DNA of 64,000 bases from Amycolatopsis sp. WAC 01376 (GTDB lineage: Bacteria; Actinomycetota; Actinomycetes; Mycobacteriales; Pseudonocardiaceae): positions 92,439 to 156,438 of the forward strand of contig NZ_QHKL01000014.1 of the NCBI RefSeq assembly GCF_003947415.1, written 5' to 3'. Made by a program: the position numbers and the translations under genes. Each line of letters begins with the position of its first letter. The stretch's first letter is position 1. Positions 1 through 9,900 of this stretch are shown one piece after another. A model generated the notes under the pieces. The model was not told the DNA's origin. It did not search any database and saw only the letters and a program-made list of their open reading frames with translations.

Positions 1-1
1 G

Positions 2-1438
2 ACCGCAGACCTCCAGCCGAGCAGCTCCGAGCTGCTGTGGATCATGGACGTCTACGGCTTCCTGCTTGCCGGCCTGATGATCACGATGGGCACCCTCGGG
101 GACCGCATCGGACGACGGCGAGTACTCCTGACCGGCGCCGCGGCCTTTGGCCTCGCCTCGATCCTCTCCGCATACACATCCAGCCCCGAGGTCCTGATCG
201 CGGCCCGCGCCCTCATGGGAATCGCCGGAGCCACGCTGGCCCCCTCCACCCTGTCCCTGATCCGGAACATGTTCCACGACGACCGGCAACGAGCCACCGC
301 CGTCGGCGTCTGGACCGCCGGCTTCGCGGGTGGCGCCGTCGTCGGGCCCATCGTCGGCGGACTGCTGCTGGAGCACTTCTGGTGGGGCTCGGTCTTCCTG
401 ATCAACGTCCCCGTGATGATCCTGCTGCTGGTACTGGGGCCGTTGCTGCTGCCCGAGTACCGCGACCCCAAGCCTGGCCGTTTCGACCTGCTCGGCGCGC
501 TGCTGTCCCTGGTCGCCATCCTCGCCGTGATCTACGGCGTCAAACTAGCGGCCGAGCACGGGTTCGGCTGGACCCCGGCGGTCAGCGTCCTCGCCGGCCT
601 CACCGTGGGCGCGTTGTTCCTCCGCCGCCAGCGCACGACCGTGAACCCGATGATCGACCTCGCGCTCTTCCGCACCCGCCGGTTCACCGTGCCGCTGCTC
701 ATCAACGCCCTGAACACCTTCGCCATGATCGGCTTCTCACTGTTCAACTGGCAGTTCATGCAGCTCGTGCTCGACATGAGCCCCTTCGAGTCCGCTTTGT
801 GGTCACTGCCCACATTCCTCGTGATGCCCGTCGGTATCGCCCTGGCCACCGCGATGGCGCACCGTATCGGCAAACCCACCGTGATGATCGCCGGACTTCT
901 GGTGGCGACCGCCGGATACCTCGCGCTGTCCCTGATCCGAACCGGCTCGGGCATCGGCTACCTTGTCGGCGCCCTGACGGTGGTCTCCCTCGGCATCGGC
1001 GGCGTGGCCGCCGTCGTCACCGAGGTGATCTTGTCCGCCGCACCGCCGGAGCGGGCAGGCGCCGCCTCCGCACTCGCAGAGACCTCCGCCGAGTTCGGCG
1101 GCGCGCTGGGCATCGCGGTCCTGGGCAGCATCGGCACCGCCGTCTACCGCTCGCAAATGGCGTCCCAGGCCCCCGCCGGCCTCGACCCCACAGAACTGGC
1201 GGCGGCCAAGGAAACCTTGGGCGGAGCCGTCGACACCGCGCAAGCCCTTCCGCACCAGACCGCGGACGCACTGCGAGGCGTGGCCTTCGACGCCTTCACC
1301 CACGAGATGCGGATCGCCGCAGTGGTCAGCGTTCTCGTGACAGCCGGCGGAGCCATCCTGATCGCCACTATGCTCCGCGCCTCACGTGCCGCACAGCAAC
1401 CACGACCAGACGACGAATCCACCACTATCGACAAGTGA
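2..1438 (+). CDS. MFS drug exporter, DHA2 (EmrB/QacA) type, 5'-truncated by window edge
   Basis: Inner-membrane proton-driven multidrug exporter of the 14-helix DHA2 family. The reading frame is open from base 2, and its first residues (ADLQPSSSELLWIMDVYGF) are the usual end of helix 1 to helix 2 of QacA/SmvA-like exporters, so the true start lies upstream. The in-frame ATG at 44 is internal. Motif A (GDRIGRRRVLLTG) follows at once, and motif C-like glycine-rich helices (GFAGGAVVGPIVGGLLL) follow near residue 110. Alternating hydrophobic segments continue to the end, and the charged tail closes the protein. The substrate cannot be read from sequence. No regulator is visible downstream; one may lie upstream of the window. 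Confidence 0.88.
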   Translation, partial: TADLQPSSSELLWIMDVYGFLLAGLMITMGTLGDRIGRRRVLLTGAAAFGLASILSAYTSSPEVLIAARALMGIAGATLAPSTLSLIRNMFHDDRQRATAVGVWTAGFAGGAVVGPIVGGLLLEHFWWGSVFLINVPVMILLLVLGPLLLPEYRDPKPGRFDLLGALLSLVAILAVIYGVKLAAEHGFGWTPAVSVLAGLTVGALFLRRQRTTVNPMIDLALFRTRRFTVPLLINALNTFAMIGFSLFNWQFMQLVLDMSPFESALWSLPTFLVMPVGIALATAMAHRIGKPTVMIAGLLVATAGYLALSLIRTGSGIGYLVGALTVVSLGIGGVAAVVTEVILSAAPPERAGAASALAETSAEFGGALGIAVLGSIGTAVYRSQMASQAPAGLDPTELAAAKETLGGAVDTAQALPHQTADALRGVAFDAFTHEMRIAAVVSVLVTAGGAILIATMLRASRAAQQPRPDDESTTIDK

Positions 1439-1854
1439 GAGTTTTCGGCGGGGCAGGCCCGAACTACGGTGCGCGGGCCCTACCGCGCAGATATGAACCG
1501 ACCGGCCGGGGTTTCCGACGGACGACACCGGCCCGGGGCAGATCAAGCCCTCGGTCAGGAGAACTCTCGATACGAACCGGGACAAGAATGCCAAGAACAG
1601 GCAGCCGATTCGCACCCAGGCTACGAAGAAGGGGAAATCGTTCACATTTCGGATGATTTCCGGCGGATTCTGGCGGCTGCGCGGTTCGATGTCCGCCGCG
1701 CAGCCGAGCGAACCGGGCACAGCCAGCGGGGTCGCGTTCGATGCGAATGTCGGCATGGGTTGATCTTCAGAGGGTTCACTCCCCAGCCAGGGCGTCGAGA
1801 ATGAAGTGCTAGAGCGCCGATAGCGACACGGCTAAGCGGCCGTGGGCAACTCGG
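1439..1854. other. intergenic, no supported gene
   Basis: About 415 bases between the exporter and the convergent small gene. Short open frames exist on both strands, but none has a recognisable domain, a good ribosome site or family-like composition. On the minus strand near 1785-1815 a short stretch reads HFILDALAGE, which could be the tail of a lost regulator, but it is too short to call. Confidence 0.5.
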
Positions 1855-2292
1855 TCAGGAACCGAAGAGGGCGCGGAGTCCGCCCAGTGCGGTGAACCTG
1901 GCCCATAAGTCACTGGCGGGCGAGTGCAGGATCTGTCCGGTGATCAGCAGTTCGAGGAAGGCGCTGTGCAGGTCTGACCGGTCGTTGCGGCCGGCCTCCA
2001 TCCGGGCCGTGATGATTCGGTAGCCACCTTCGCAAGGGGCGAAGACGGCGTCGTAGACGCACTGCCCGGCTCCGGCGCGATAGATGGACAGCCGGTCACC
2101 TTCGACCAACGCCATCCATTTGTCGTTCATGTCCTTCTCCTGCAGTCCCAGCCTGATCCGCTCCCATTCCGAATTGGTCCACAACCGTTGCGGAGCGGGC
2201 AGCTCGCGGGGGTTGGCGATGGGCAGCAAAGCGTGGTTGAACGAGGCTCGGGTCACGGGATGAGACACGCGGTGACCGTACTTCGGTGACAC
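1855..2292 (-). CDS. conserved hypothetical protein
   Basis: A 145-residue soluble protein of unknown function. The GTG start at 2292 is preceded by a good purine-rich site (AAGGGGTGAGGG) about 7 bases upstream, and it begins 10 bases after the stop of the prolyl aminopeptidase gene, so the two are probably co-transcribed. The sequence is mixed alpha/beta with tryptophan-rich stretches (RLWTNSEWERIRLGLQEKDMNDKW). There is no signal peptide and no membrane segment. The middle part (WMALVEGDRLSIYRAGAGQCVYDAVF) looks like beta strands of a small globular domain. No catalytic motif is visible and I do not recognise the family. Confidence 0.65.
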   Translation of the reverse strand: MSPKYGHRVSHPVTRASFNHALLPIANPRELPAPQRLWTNSEWERIRLGLQEKDMNDKWMALVEGDRLSIYRAGAGQCVYDAVFAPCEGGYRIITARMEAGRNDRSDLHSAFLELLITGQILHSPASDLWARFTALGGLRALFGS

Positions 2293-2302
2293 CGCAGCGC
2301 CC

Positions 2303-3328
2303 TCACCCCTTCATGAGGCCGGCAGCTCGTACGGTTGCCGGGGTCGCAGAACCTGGCGCGGACGGCTGGGCGAAGCGGTCGGTGGCGGCGATGATCGCGG
2401 TGGTCATGCTGGCGCCGTTGTGACCGGTGTCGTCGAGAACGACGAGTTCGCTTCCGGGCCAGGCCTGGTGCAGTGACCAAGCGATCCCGAGCGGGCTGCT
2501 GGCGTCGTAGCGCCCGTGGATCAGCACGGCGGGAATCCCGTGGAGCCGCTCGATGTCGCGCAGCAGTTGCCCTTCGTCGAGAAAGCAGCCATTGGACCAG
2601 TAGTGGGTGACGAGGCGGGCGAAGGTCAGCTGAAAGGCCGGGTCGGCGATCGACAGGAACGGGGTGGCGTCGGGGGCCAGCGAGATGTGCGTGTCCTCCC
2701 ATTCGCACCACCTGTGTGCGGCCTCGGCTCGGACCTCGGGGTCGGGGTCGTGGAGCAACCGGCTGTAGGCGGCCGACAGGTCGCCGTCGCGTTCGGAGGC
2801 GGGCACACCGTCGCGGAATCGTTCCCACTCGCGCGGGAAAACGCGGCCCATGTCGCGGGTGATCCAGTCGGTGTCGCGCCGGTCCCCCTTGGTGACGGCG
2901 GCGAGCACCAGTTCGGTCACCTGCCCGGGATGCGCCTGGGCGTAGGCGAGAGCGAGTGTCACACCCCATGAGCGACCCCACACCAGCCAGCGGGTGATGC
3001 CCAGGTGGCTCCGCAGTGCCTCGATGTCCTCGACGAGATGCTGTGTGGTGTTGGCCGACAGGTCGACGACCGGGTCGGCGGCCGAGGGGATGCTGCGCCC
3101 GGAATTGCGCTGGTCGAACAGGACCACGCGGTAGCGGTCCGGGTCGAAAAGGCTCCGCATCCCAGGAAAGCTCCCCGTGCCGGGACCACCGTGCAGCACG
3201 ATGACCGGCTTGCCGCCGGGGTTGCCCGACACCTCCCAGTACAGCGAATGGCCGTCGCCGACATCCACCATGCCTGACTCGTACGGCTCGATCGGCGGGT
3301 AACGCGCGTCGTCGGATGTATTCGCCAT
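2303..3328 (-). CDS. pip: prolyl aminopeptidase (proline iminopeptidase), alpha/beta hydrolase S33
   Basis: Cytosolic serine peptidase releasing N-terminal proline from peptides (EC 3.4.11.5). The family signature is clear: the oxyanion motif HGGPGTG, then FDQRNSGRS, and the nucleophile elbow GRSWGV with Ser about residue 120. The acid/base pair is expected in the C-terminal third (GRYDASSPL and DDTGHNG supply Asp and His). The usual N-terminal LYWEVSGNPGGKPV strand is present. I start at the ATG at 3328 (MANTSDDARYPP) rather than the TTG ten codons upstream, which lacks a ribosome site. The length of 341 residues is normal. It probably forms a two-gene transcript with the small downstream gene. 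Confidence 0.88.
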   Translation of the reverse strand: MANTSDDARYPPIEPYESGMVDVGDGHSLYWEVSGNPGGKPVIVLHGGPGTGSFPGMRSLFDPDRYRVVLFDQRNSGRSIPSAADPVVDLSANTTQHLVEDIEALRSHLGITRWLVWGRSWGVTLALAYAQAHPGQVTELVLAAVTKGDRRDTDWITRDMGRVFPREWERFRDGVPASERDGDLSAAYSRLLHDPDPEVRAEAAHRWCEWEDTHISLAPDATPFLSIADPAFQLTFARLVTHYWSNGCFLDEGQLLRDIERLHGIPAVLIHGRYDASSPLGIAWSLHQAWPGSELVVLDDTGHNGASMTTAIIAATDRFAQPSAPGSATPATVRAAGLMKG

Positions 3329-3442
3329 CCACCCATGATCTCGCACGCGGGTGCTCAACGAGAGGCAAGGGGCGAAGTCGTACCCCCACCATTTTCGACC
3401 AGTTCGGCCGAGCCATCGCCTGGACCACCGGCCGCTACGCCG

Positions 3443-3570
3443 TCAATGCCCTGAAGCCTGGAAGCCGATAGCCGCGGCACTGGGTCCCTGGCCTTTCCGG
3501 TGCGGCCGTCGACCGTTGTAATGCCGGACGTGCTCGGCGAGCCCAGGAGGCAGGGCCTCTCTCAAGGTCG
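3443..3570 (-). pseudogene. remnant of an integrase-core transposase C-terminus (IS3/IS481-like)
   Basis: The minus strand encodes TLREALPPGLAEHVRHYN followed by GRRPHRKGQGPSA. The HYNxxRPHR pattern is typical of the end of DDE integrase-core transposases. No upstream transposase body is present, because the frame runs into unrelated sequence after about 40 residues, so this is a relic. A 13-base hairpin (3598-3627) and the helD promoter lie just beyond it. Family assignment beyond the integrase core is inference. Confidence 0.5.
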
Positions 3571-3597
3571 GGTAATCACACGACGGCCCTCGGTCTG

Positions 3598-3627
3598 TCT
3601 TTCGGGCGGCTGAGGCCGTCCGAAAGA
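3598..3627. terminator. 13-bp hairpin with TGAG loop
   Basis: Arms at 3598-3610 (TCTTTCGGGCGGC) and 3615-3627 pair along 13 positions with one mismatch (a G-U wobble in RNA) around a TGAG loop. It lies between the integrase relic and the helD-like gene. There is no U-tract. It could be an actinobacterial intrinsic terminator, a transposon end, or a control element in the helD leader, which starts about 75 bases downstream. Confidence 0.5.
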
Positions 3628-3702
3628 ACAAGACTGCAGTTTCCGGAAATCTCCAGGCACTCTCGGAAGCATCGAACACTGAGTGGCGGGGAGACGAGCG
3701 GC

Positions 3703-5772
3703 TTGACCGGCAGTGAGATCGACATCGAACAACAGCACCTGGACACCTGCTACGCCTGGCTGGACACGCTGCGCGAAGAGGCGGCGGCCCGTTTGACCGC
3801 AGTGCCGGACACAGACCACGACACGGTGAAGTTCTGGCGGACGGAACTATCCCGATTGGACTTCGCCGAGGAGGGGCTGTACTTCGGTCGGCTGGACTTG
3901 CAGGACGGCCCTCGCGTCCACATCGGCAGGATCGGTTTGTTCCGAGACGGCAAGGACGAGCCGTTCCTGGTCGATTGGCGCGCGCCGGCCGCCCGGCCGT
4001 TCTACACCGCGACCACCACCGCCCCGCACGGCGTCCGCAGGCGACGCCACATCACCACCCGGGGACGGGCGGTCACGGCGCTCGACGACGAATTGCTCGA
4101 TCTGGACAGCGCGAGCGACGACACCCTGATCGGCGAGGCCGCGCTCTTGGCATCGCTGGTCGCCGATCGGACCGGCCGGATGCGCGACATCGTCACCACC
4201 CTGCAGGCCGAGCAGGACCGGATCATCCGCGACGACCATCCCGGCGTGCTCGTGGTGCAGGGCGGCCCGGGCACCGGCAAGACCGCGGTCGCCCTGCACC
4301 GGCTCGCCTATCTGCTCTACGCCCGGCCACACCTGCGCTCGCGCGGTGTCCTGGTCGTCGGCCCCAGCCGGATCTTCCTGGACTACATCGGGCAGGTCCT
4401 TCCCGGTCTCGGCGAGCACACCGTCGTGACCACCACGATCGCCGACCTGGTGCCGAACGTCCTGATCAGCCGCGAGGACTCGCCCGAGACGGCCGAGGCG
4501 AAAGGACGCGAAGAGATGGCCGAGCGGATAACCGCCGCGGCGCGCTCGCGGGTACGGACGCCCGAAACGCCGGTCGAGATCGAGTTCGAAGACCAGGTGC
4601 TCCGGCTCGACCCGGACAGCTGCCGGCGCGCTGTCGCCGCCGCCAGGGAGACCGGGCTTCCGCACAACCAGGCCAGGTTGGTCTTCCACCGGGAAATCGT
4701 GGACGAACTCGCACAGATCATGATCGATCTGATGGAGCGGCTGCTGCTCACCGAATCCGGTGAAGCCCTCGACGGCGGCAACCTCGACGGAAGCCTGAGC
4801 GAAGCCGACCTTCGAGCACTGGCGGCCGCGGGCGTCGTGATCGGAACCGACGAGCTCGACGGCCCCAGAAGCCTGCTCGACCAGACCGACACCGCCCGCC
4901 TGCGCGACGCACTTCAGGCCGACGCCTCCGTGCAGGACACGCTCGAACTCCTTTGGCCGCGGCTCACCCCGGAAGACTTGGTCGCCGAACTGGCCGGCAC
5001 GTCGTCCGAAGGGTGGAGCATCGCGGACATCCCCTTGCTGGACGAGGCCGCCGCCGTCCTCGGTGAGCACAGCGGGGAAACCTTCGGGCACGTGGTCGTC
5101 GACGAGGCACAGGAACTGTCCGCGATGGCCTGGCGGATGCTGTCGCGCCGGTGTCCTTCCAAGTCGATGACCGTGGTCGGTGACCTCGCCCAGACCGGGA
5201 CACCGGCGGGAGCGACGTCCTGGGACGACGTGCTCCGGCCGCACTCCGGCGATCGCCGGCGCCTGGCACTGCTCACCGTCAACTACCGGACTCCGGCCGA
5301 GATCATGGCCGCCACCACCGACCTCCTCGAAGCCCACCATCCCGGGCTGCGGCCACCCCGATCGATCCGCTCCTGCGACCAGCCGCCGTGGCGAATCCGG
5401 ACCACGCCCACCGATCTTCCCGAGGTGATCTCCGCACTCGCCGAAGCGCACAACAACGGACAACTCGCGATCATCAGCCCGCCGGCCCAGCTGGAACGGC
5501 TCGCGAAAGCCCTGTCCGTCGCGACGCCGCCCGACCTCACCGAGAAAATCGTCGTCCTCACACCCAGCCAGGCCAAAGGACTCGAGTTCGACTCGGTGAT
5601 CGTCGCCGATCCCGCGGAAATCCTCGCCGAACCCTTGGGACACAACGACCTCTACGTCGCCATGACCCGAGCCACCCAACGGCTCGGCATCGTGCATCCA
5701 GGCGCGATACCGGCCGAACTGGCGGGCCTACAGGAACTGTCGGTGCCCGAGTTGAGCGAATTGCGCGGTTGA
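3703..5772 (+). CDS. helD: HelD-like UvrD/Rep-superfamily ATPase (RNA polymerase recycling factor)
   Basis: A 689-residue superfamily 1 ATPase of the HelD group, which binds RNA polymerase, pries it off nucleic acid and, in some actinobacteria (HelR), protects it from rifamycins. Visible parts are an N-terminal coiled-coil arm (HLDTCYAWLDTLREEAAARL), an early conserved domain (ARIGLFRDGKDEPFLVDWRAP type), Walker A GGPGTGKTA at about residue 187, Walker B VVVDEAQELS near 465, and the late helicase motifs VVGDLAQTG, NYRTP and YVAMTRATQRL. The start is TTG at 3703 with GGGGAG about 10 bases upstream. I saw no clear rifamycin-associated element in the leader, so a resistance role is only a possibility. 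Confidence 0.88.
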   Translation: MTGSEIDIEQQHLDTCYAWLDTLREEAAARLTAVPDTDHDTVKFWRTELSRLDFAEEGLYFGRLDLQDGPRVHIGRIGLFRDGKDEPFLVDWRAPAARPFYTATTTAPHGVRRRRHITTRGRAVTALDDELLDLDSASDDTLIGEAALLASLVADRTGRMRDIVTTLQAEQDRIIRDDHPGVLVVQGGPGTGKTAVALHRLAYLLYARPHLRSRGVLVVGPSRIFLDYIGQVLPGLGEHTVVTTTIADLVPNVLISREDSPETAEAKGREEMAERITAAARSRVRTPETPVEIEFEDQVLRLDPDSCRRAVAAARETGLPHNQARLVFHREIVDELAQIMIDLMERLLLTESGEALDGGNLDGSLSEADLRALAAAGVVIGTDELDGPRSLLDQTDTARLRDALQADASVQDTLELLWPRLTPEDLVAELAGTSSEGWSIADIPLLDEAAAVLGEHSGETFGHVVVDEAQELSAMAWRMLSRRCPSKSMTVVGDLAQTGTPAGATSWDDVLRPHSGDRRRLALLTVNYRTPAEIMAATTDLLEAHHPGLRPPRSIRSCDQPPWRIRTTPTDLPEVISALAEAHNNGQLAIISPPAQLERLAKALSVATPPDLTEKIVVLTPSQAKGLEFDSVIVADPAEILAEPLGHNDLYVAMTRATQRLGIVHPGAIPAELAGLQELSVPELSELRG

Positions 5773-5925
5773 CCCCGCTGACCGACTGGACGAATCGAGG
5801 TCACGCCCCCCGGAGCACTGCCCAGCAAGCGGCAGTTTTGGCGCGCGGGGGTCACAACCGCGCCGCATTCTGTGACACTTTGACGGGCTGTGTCCCGCAG
5901 TGACAGCGTGAGAAGGGAATCTGCA

Positions 5926-6732
5926 GTGTCCGGAATGCTCAACAGACGCAAGGCGCTCGCTCTCGGTGGTGGTGCCGCGCTCGGCATCATGGCCGCCGGT
6001 GCCGGCACGGCTTCCGCCGCGACGGGATGGATCCGGCTGCCGATCGTCACCGCCAACATCGGCCGCGACAACCTCGGGGCGCGCGATGCCGCGATCGACG
6101 CCGTCCGCAACTGTGACCCCCTGGTGCGGCCTCTGGTCGGCTGGCAGGAGATCAACGAAGGCGACACCGGTGAGCCCGCGATGATCGACCACTACTTCGG
6201 GCCCCTGTACAACAACGCGTTCCTGCGGCACAACTCGTCGTTCCGGGTCCCGATCTCGATCCCGCAGCCGTGGGAGGTGGCGAGCGCGAAGACCACGTAC
6301 GTGCACGGCGGCATCACCGGGGTGACCCCGCCGCGCTGGATCAACGAGGTCGTGGTGCGTCACCAGAGCCATCCGACGCTCCAGTTCGCGCTGATCAACT
6401 CGCATTACATCGCGAACGCGTACAACGGCGACCAGCGCACCGACCTGCGCGACGAGTGGAACGAGCACAAGAGAATCCACGCCAGTCGCGTGCTCGCGCA
6501 CCACAACGTCGGGCGCCTGGTCTTCTGGACCGCGGATACCAACAACCCGAACTACTACAGGGCCACCGGTCTGGACACGGAGCGCCGGTGCTTCGGCACC
6601 GGGATCGACCGCATCAACTGGCTGGCAGGCAACGGCGTCGTCCAGGAGCAGTTCATCGACACCAAGACCGTGGATATGCGCGTGGACGGGCATGACGCCC
6701 GGGTCGCCGTCTTCCAGGTCCGCCTGGCCTGA
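5926..6732 (+). CDS. secreted endonuclease/exonuclease/phosphatase-fold protein
   Basis: A 268-residue exported protein. The N-terminus MSGMLNRRKALALGGGAALGIMAAGAGTASA is a twin-arginine-like signal (NRRKALA) with an AxA cleavage site. The mature part opens with LPIVTANIGRDN and then GWQEINEGD, matching the TxNI/QE metal-ligand start of the EEP (DNase I-like) superfamily. Later NSHYIANAYNG and FWTADTNNPNYY resemble the histidine and the DxN (ADTNN) motifs of the fold. GTG at 5926 is chosen because AGAAGGGA sits 7-8 bases upstream. The frame is also open from a GTG at 5890, without a site. The substrate (DNA, RNA or a phosphate ester) cannot be deduced. A strong terminator follows. Confidence 0.75.
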   Translation: MSGMLNRRKALALGGGAALGIMAAGAGTASAATGWIRLPIVTANIGRDNLGARDAAIDAVRNCDPLVRPLVGWQEINEGDTGEPAMIDHYFGPLYNNAFLRHNSSFRVPISIPQPWEVASAKTTYVHGGITGVTPPRWINEVVVRHQSHPTLQFALINSHYIANAYNGDQRTDLRDEWNEHKRIHASRVLAHHNVGRLVFWTADTNNPNYYRATGLDTERRCFGTGIDRINWLAGNGVVQEQFIDTKTVDMRVDGHDARVAVFQVRLA

Positions 6733-6738
6733 CGGCAC

Positions 6739-6772
6739 GCACGGGCCGGGCGCCGCACCGCCCGGCCCGTGC
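6739..6772 (+). terminator. strong GC hairpin terminator
   Basis: A perfect 13-base inverted repeat (GCACGGGCCGGGC at 6739-6751 with its complement at 6760-6772, 8-base loop) begins six bases after the stop of the secreted EEP-fold gene. A short A-rich stretch follows on the plus strand. This is typical of actinobacterial factor-independent termination, and it separates that gene from the giant gene downstream. Confidence 0.8.
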
Positions 6773-6941
6773 CAAACCCCGAGAAACACACTGTCGGAAA
6801 GCCATCGTCCCGAACAGGCTCACGAACCGCCGTCCGGAAAAACGGTGCGTCATTTTCTTTCACTATTCCAGGGGGCTGTCCGCGTGCTCCTGGCTCAATA
6901 CCATAAAAGGTCGCCGACATTTCCCCGAGTGAGGAATGGCT

Positions 6942-9900
6942 ATGACGACCTCGGAACAGACCTGGCCCTCGACCGACTGCAACGGTATTACGCTGGTCGA
7001 TCCCGTCGGTCTCACCCTCGCGGGAACAGTGGTGCTACTCGCGCGAAAAGCGGCCACGACGGTCGATTCGCTGTACTACAACGTACGTGTCTCCGGGGCG
7101 GATCCCGGCGTTCCCGAGGAATGGGCGGGCTGGAACGAACTGCGGCTCACCGGGAAAACCGCCGGGTCGGCGGACGACCGTCCACTGTTGCGGATCGCCG
7201 GCATGGACCTGATCACCGTCGATTCGGCCGCCGCCGCTCCGAAGCCCGCGGACGCGCCTTTCCGTGCCGTCACCGACGGCAGGTACATCTCGTGCTTCCG
7301 CCAGTCCGCCACCGGCACTCTCTACGTGGATCGCTTCGCGCTCGTGCGGACTCCGCCACAGCGGACCAGCGGCTCGCGTGACGGTGAGAACCACGGCGGC
7401 TGGCGGATGGAGCGGGTGTGGGAGGTGCGATACCGGCGCAGTGAGCGCCGCGACGCGCCGGCGGGCCCAGGCGACGAACTCGGCTTCCGCAACATGATCG
7501 ACGAGCCGTTCCCGGAGCCCACCATCGAACTGCCGTCGCTGTCCGGTATCACCGGCGGCCGTTTCGACGTCGTCCTCGCGCCCACTTCGGACGCGGATGT
7601 CCGCCGCTGGCACATCATCGCCGTCACCGGCGAAGTCCTCACCTTCGTCTCGTATCCGCAGGACAGCACCGGCGGCATCGAGGTCGATCCGGCGCTGGCA
7701 CGTACCTTCACGATCACCCCCATGCTCTGGAATTCGGGAAAGAGCACCCCGTTGGCCCCGACCGCCGGTGTCGGCGCGAGCCTGTACGCCGAGCAGGAAA
7801 GGACAGGCGCGGAGCCGAGTCTGCCGTCGAGCCTTCGCCGGGCCGTCCGGCTGGGCGTCACCGTCCCGGTCGCCGGGGCCGGACTGCCGGGAGCGCTGGC
7901 CGTCTACGACTTCGGCGTGCTGCCGGACGGGACCATCCCGATGTTCCCGGCGGGGATCGGCTGTGTGCTGATCGACGGCACGCTGAGCGGCGGCGGTTTC
8001 ATCCCTGGCACCGGCGACCATCACGTCCCCGCCGGGGCGGTGCGCTCGGCCGGTGCCGGCACGGTGAGCGCGGTCCTGCTGGGCACGCCGAGACCGGCCG
8101 CCGCACCCGCCGTCCTCGACAGTGCCGACGGGCTCGTGCACTGCTACTTCCCCCAGTCGTCCGGCCCGGCGGGCACCGAAGCCTTCGCGGTCGCCCAGTA
8201 CGACCCCACGGTGAGCAGGACCCGGCTCACGATGCCTTGGAACGCCGACGACCAGACCGGCACGTTCACGCTGATCGCGCGGCGCAGCGGCAGCACCTTC
8301 GACGACGTCGTGGCGACCGTGGCGCCCTGCGTCCGTGACGGCGTCACCGCGGCCGACCTCTGCGACGTGACGATCGACTACGGCACCGCCGCCGGCCTGC
8401 CGCACGAGAACTGGGGCGGTGTCCCGCGAGACGTCCGGACCATGGTCTCTGTCCTCAATGGAGCGTTCTCCGACGACCCCGCCGACAAAGCGGTCCTGTC
8501 CGGAACCCGGCCGTTCTACGACTTCCTTGGCCACCAGCCGTCGGTACGGTTGCCCCTGGCCTCGGCGGGCAGGCTCGTGCTGATCTCCCACCGTCCCGAC
8601 ATGCCGCTCTCCCGGGTCGAGGTCACCGCCGCGGCGAACGGGACCGTGGATCTCGTCATGCGCTACACCTCGGGCACCGGTGTCACCGCGGTGCAGACCT
8701 GGCGGGCGGTACCGGCGGGCACCGCCAACGCGGCGCCGATCCTCAACGGTGACGCGGATCCGGCGACCTACCCCTATCACCGGGCCGCGGCCGACACACC
8801 CGTCTACGCGTTGAGCACCGGCGGCGGCAGCATTCTGCTCTTCGGCAAGACGACCGGGGACCTGTCGCTGACGGTCTCCCCGGCGGACGGCGATCCGGCG
8901 CACTGCACCCTTTCCCTCGTCGCCGGCGGGCGGCCCGCCGTGAAACTCGAGAACGTTCCGCGTGACCAGGCGGGTTTCATCGCCCGGTTGCGTGTCTGGA
9001 GTGCGGCCGACACGGTGTTCGGCCACATCTCCGCCGATCCGAAACCCGGGCCTGTCGCCGACCAGTCCTTCACCACTCCCCTGGATCTGCGCGGCGGCTC
9101 GGTGCTGTTCGACGTGCTCCAACCGGCCGACGTGGGAGATCTCGCCGCCGGGCAGGTCGACGCGGCGAGCTGGCAAGGACGTTCGCCGACCCCGCCATCA
9201 CCGGACGGCACCGCCGGCCGGGCGATGATCGCGATGACCGCGCTCCCGCCGGAAAGCCCGCTGTTCGGCCGGGAACCGCGGGCGGTGGACGGCACGAGTA
9301 CCCGGACGGTGACCGGCGACAACGGCAAGTGGCTTGCCGCGCACCAGGCGAAAGCACTCACGCTGAACGGCCACCAGGCGATGAGCGTCGCGCTCACCAA
9401 CACCCAGCTGGCGCCGCGACCGGCTTGGACCATGGAATCCTGGATCCGGCCGGAAGGCAGCGACCCGGCCACGGTGATCACCTACGACAACGGGCCGGTG
9501 AAGGGGCCGGGCGAACTCACGCCGTCCTACTATCTCGGCGTCGCCGGCCTGCCCACGGTGCGCTTCGGTGCCTTCACCCAGAAGAACAACGCCAAAAGCT
9601 CCTACCTCTCGGTGCCGTCGAACCCGGCATTCACGCCCGGCCCCACCGGCTTCACCTGGGAGGCGTGGATCAAACCGGACCAGAAGCCGTGTCCCAAGGC
9701 GAACCGGCTCGGCAGCGTCCTGCAGGTCTGCGACGAGAAAAGCAAAAGCAAGCCGCTGCTCAATCTCGGTCTCGACGTCGGGCGCCATCTGTCGCTGGGA
9801 TACCGGCCGCAAGGCCACGAGCCGAAGTCGAGCTATCTCACGGCAGGAAGTCCCCTGCCCGCCGGTGTCTGGTCGCATGTCGCGGCGACGGGGGCTTGGC

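Noticed and set aside
37..1656. A 539-codon plus-strand frame overlapping the exporter
   Set aside because: Arginine- and proline-rich, no domain, and fully antiparallel in composition to the real exporter frame: a GC-rich shadow.
1469..1804. Small plus-strand frame after the exporter
   Set aside because: No ribosome site, no domain, low-complexity composition; the region is better called intergenic.
3598..3627. Rifamycin-associated element before the HelD-like gene
   Set aside because: The hairpin does not match the expected GGGGCTTGC-type palindrome; kept only as a hairpin.
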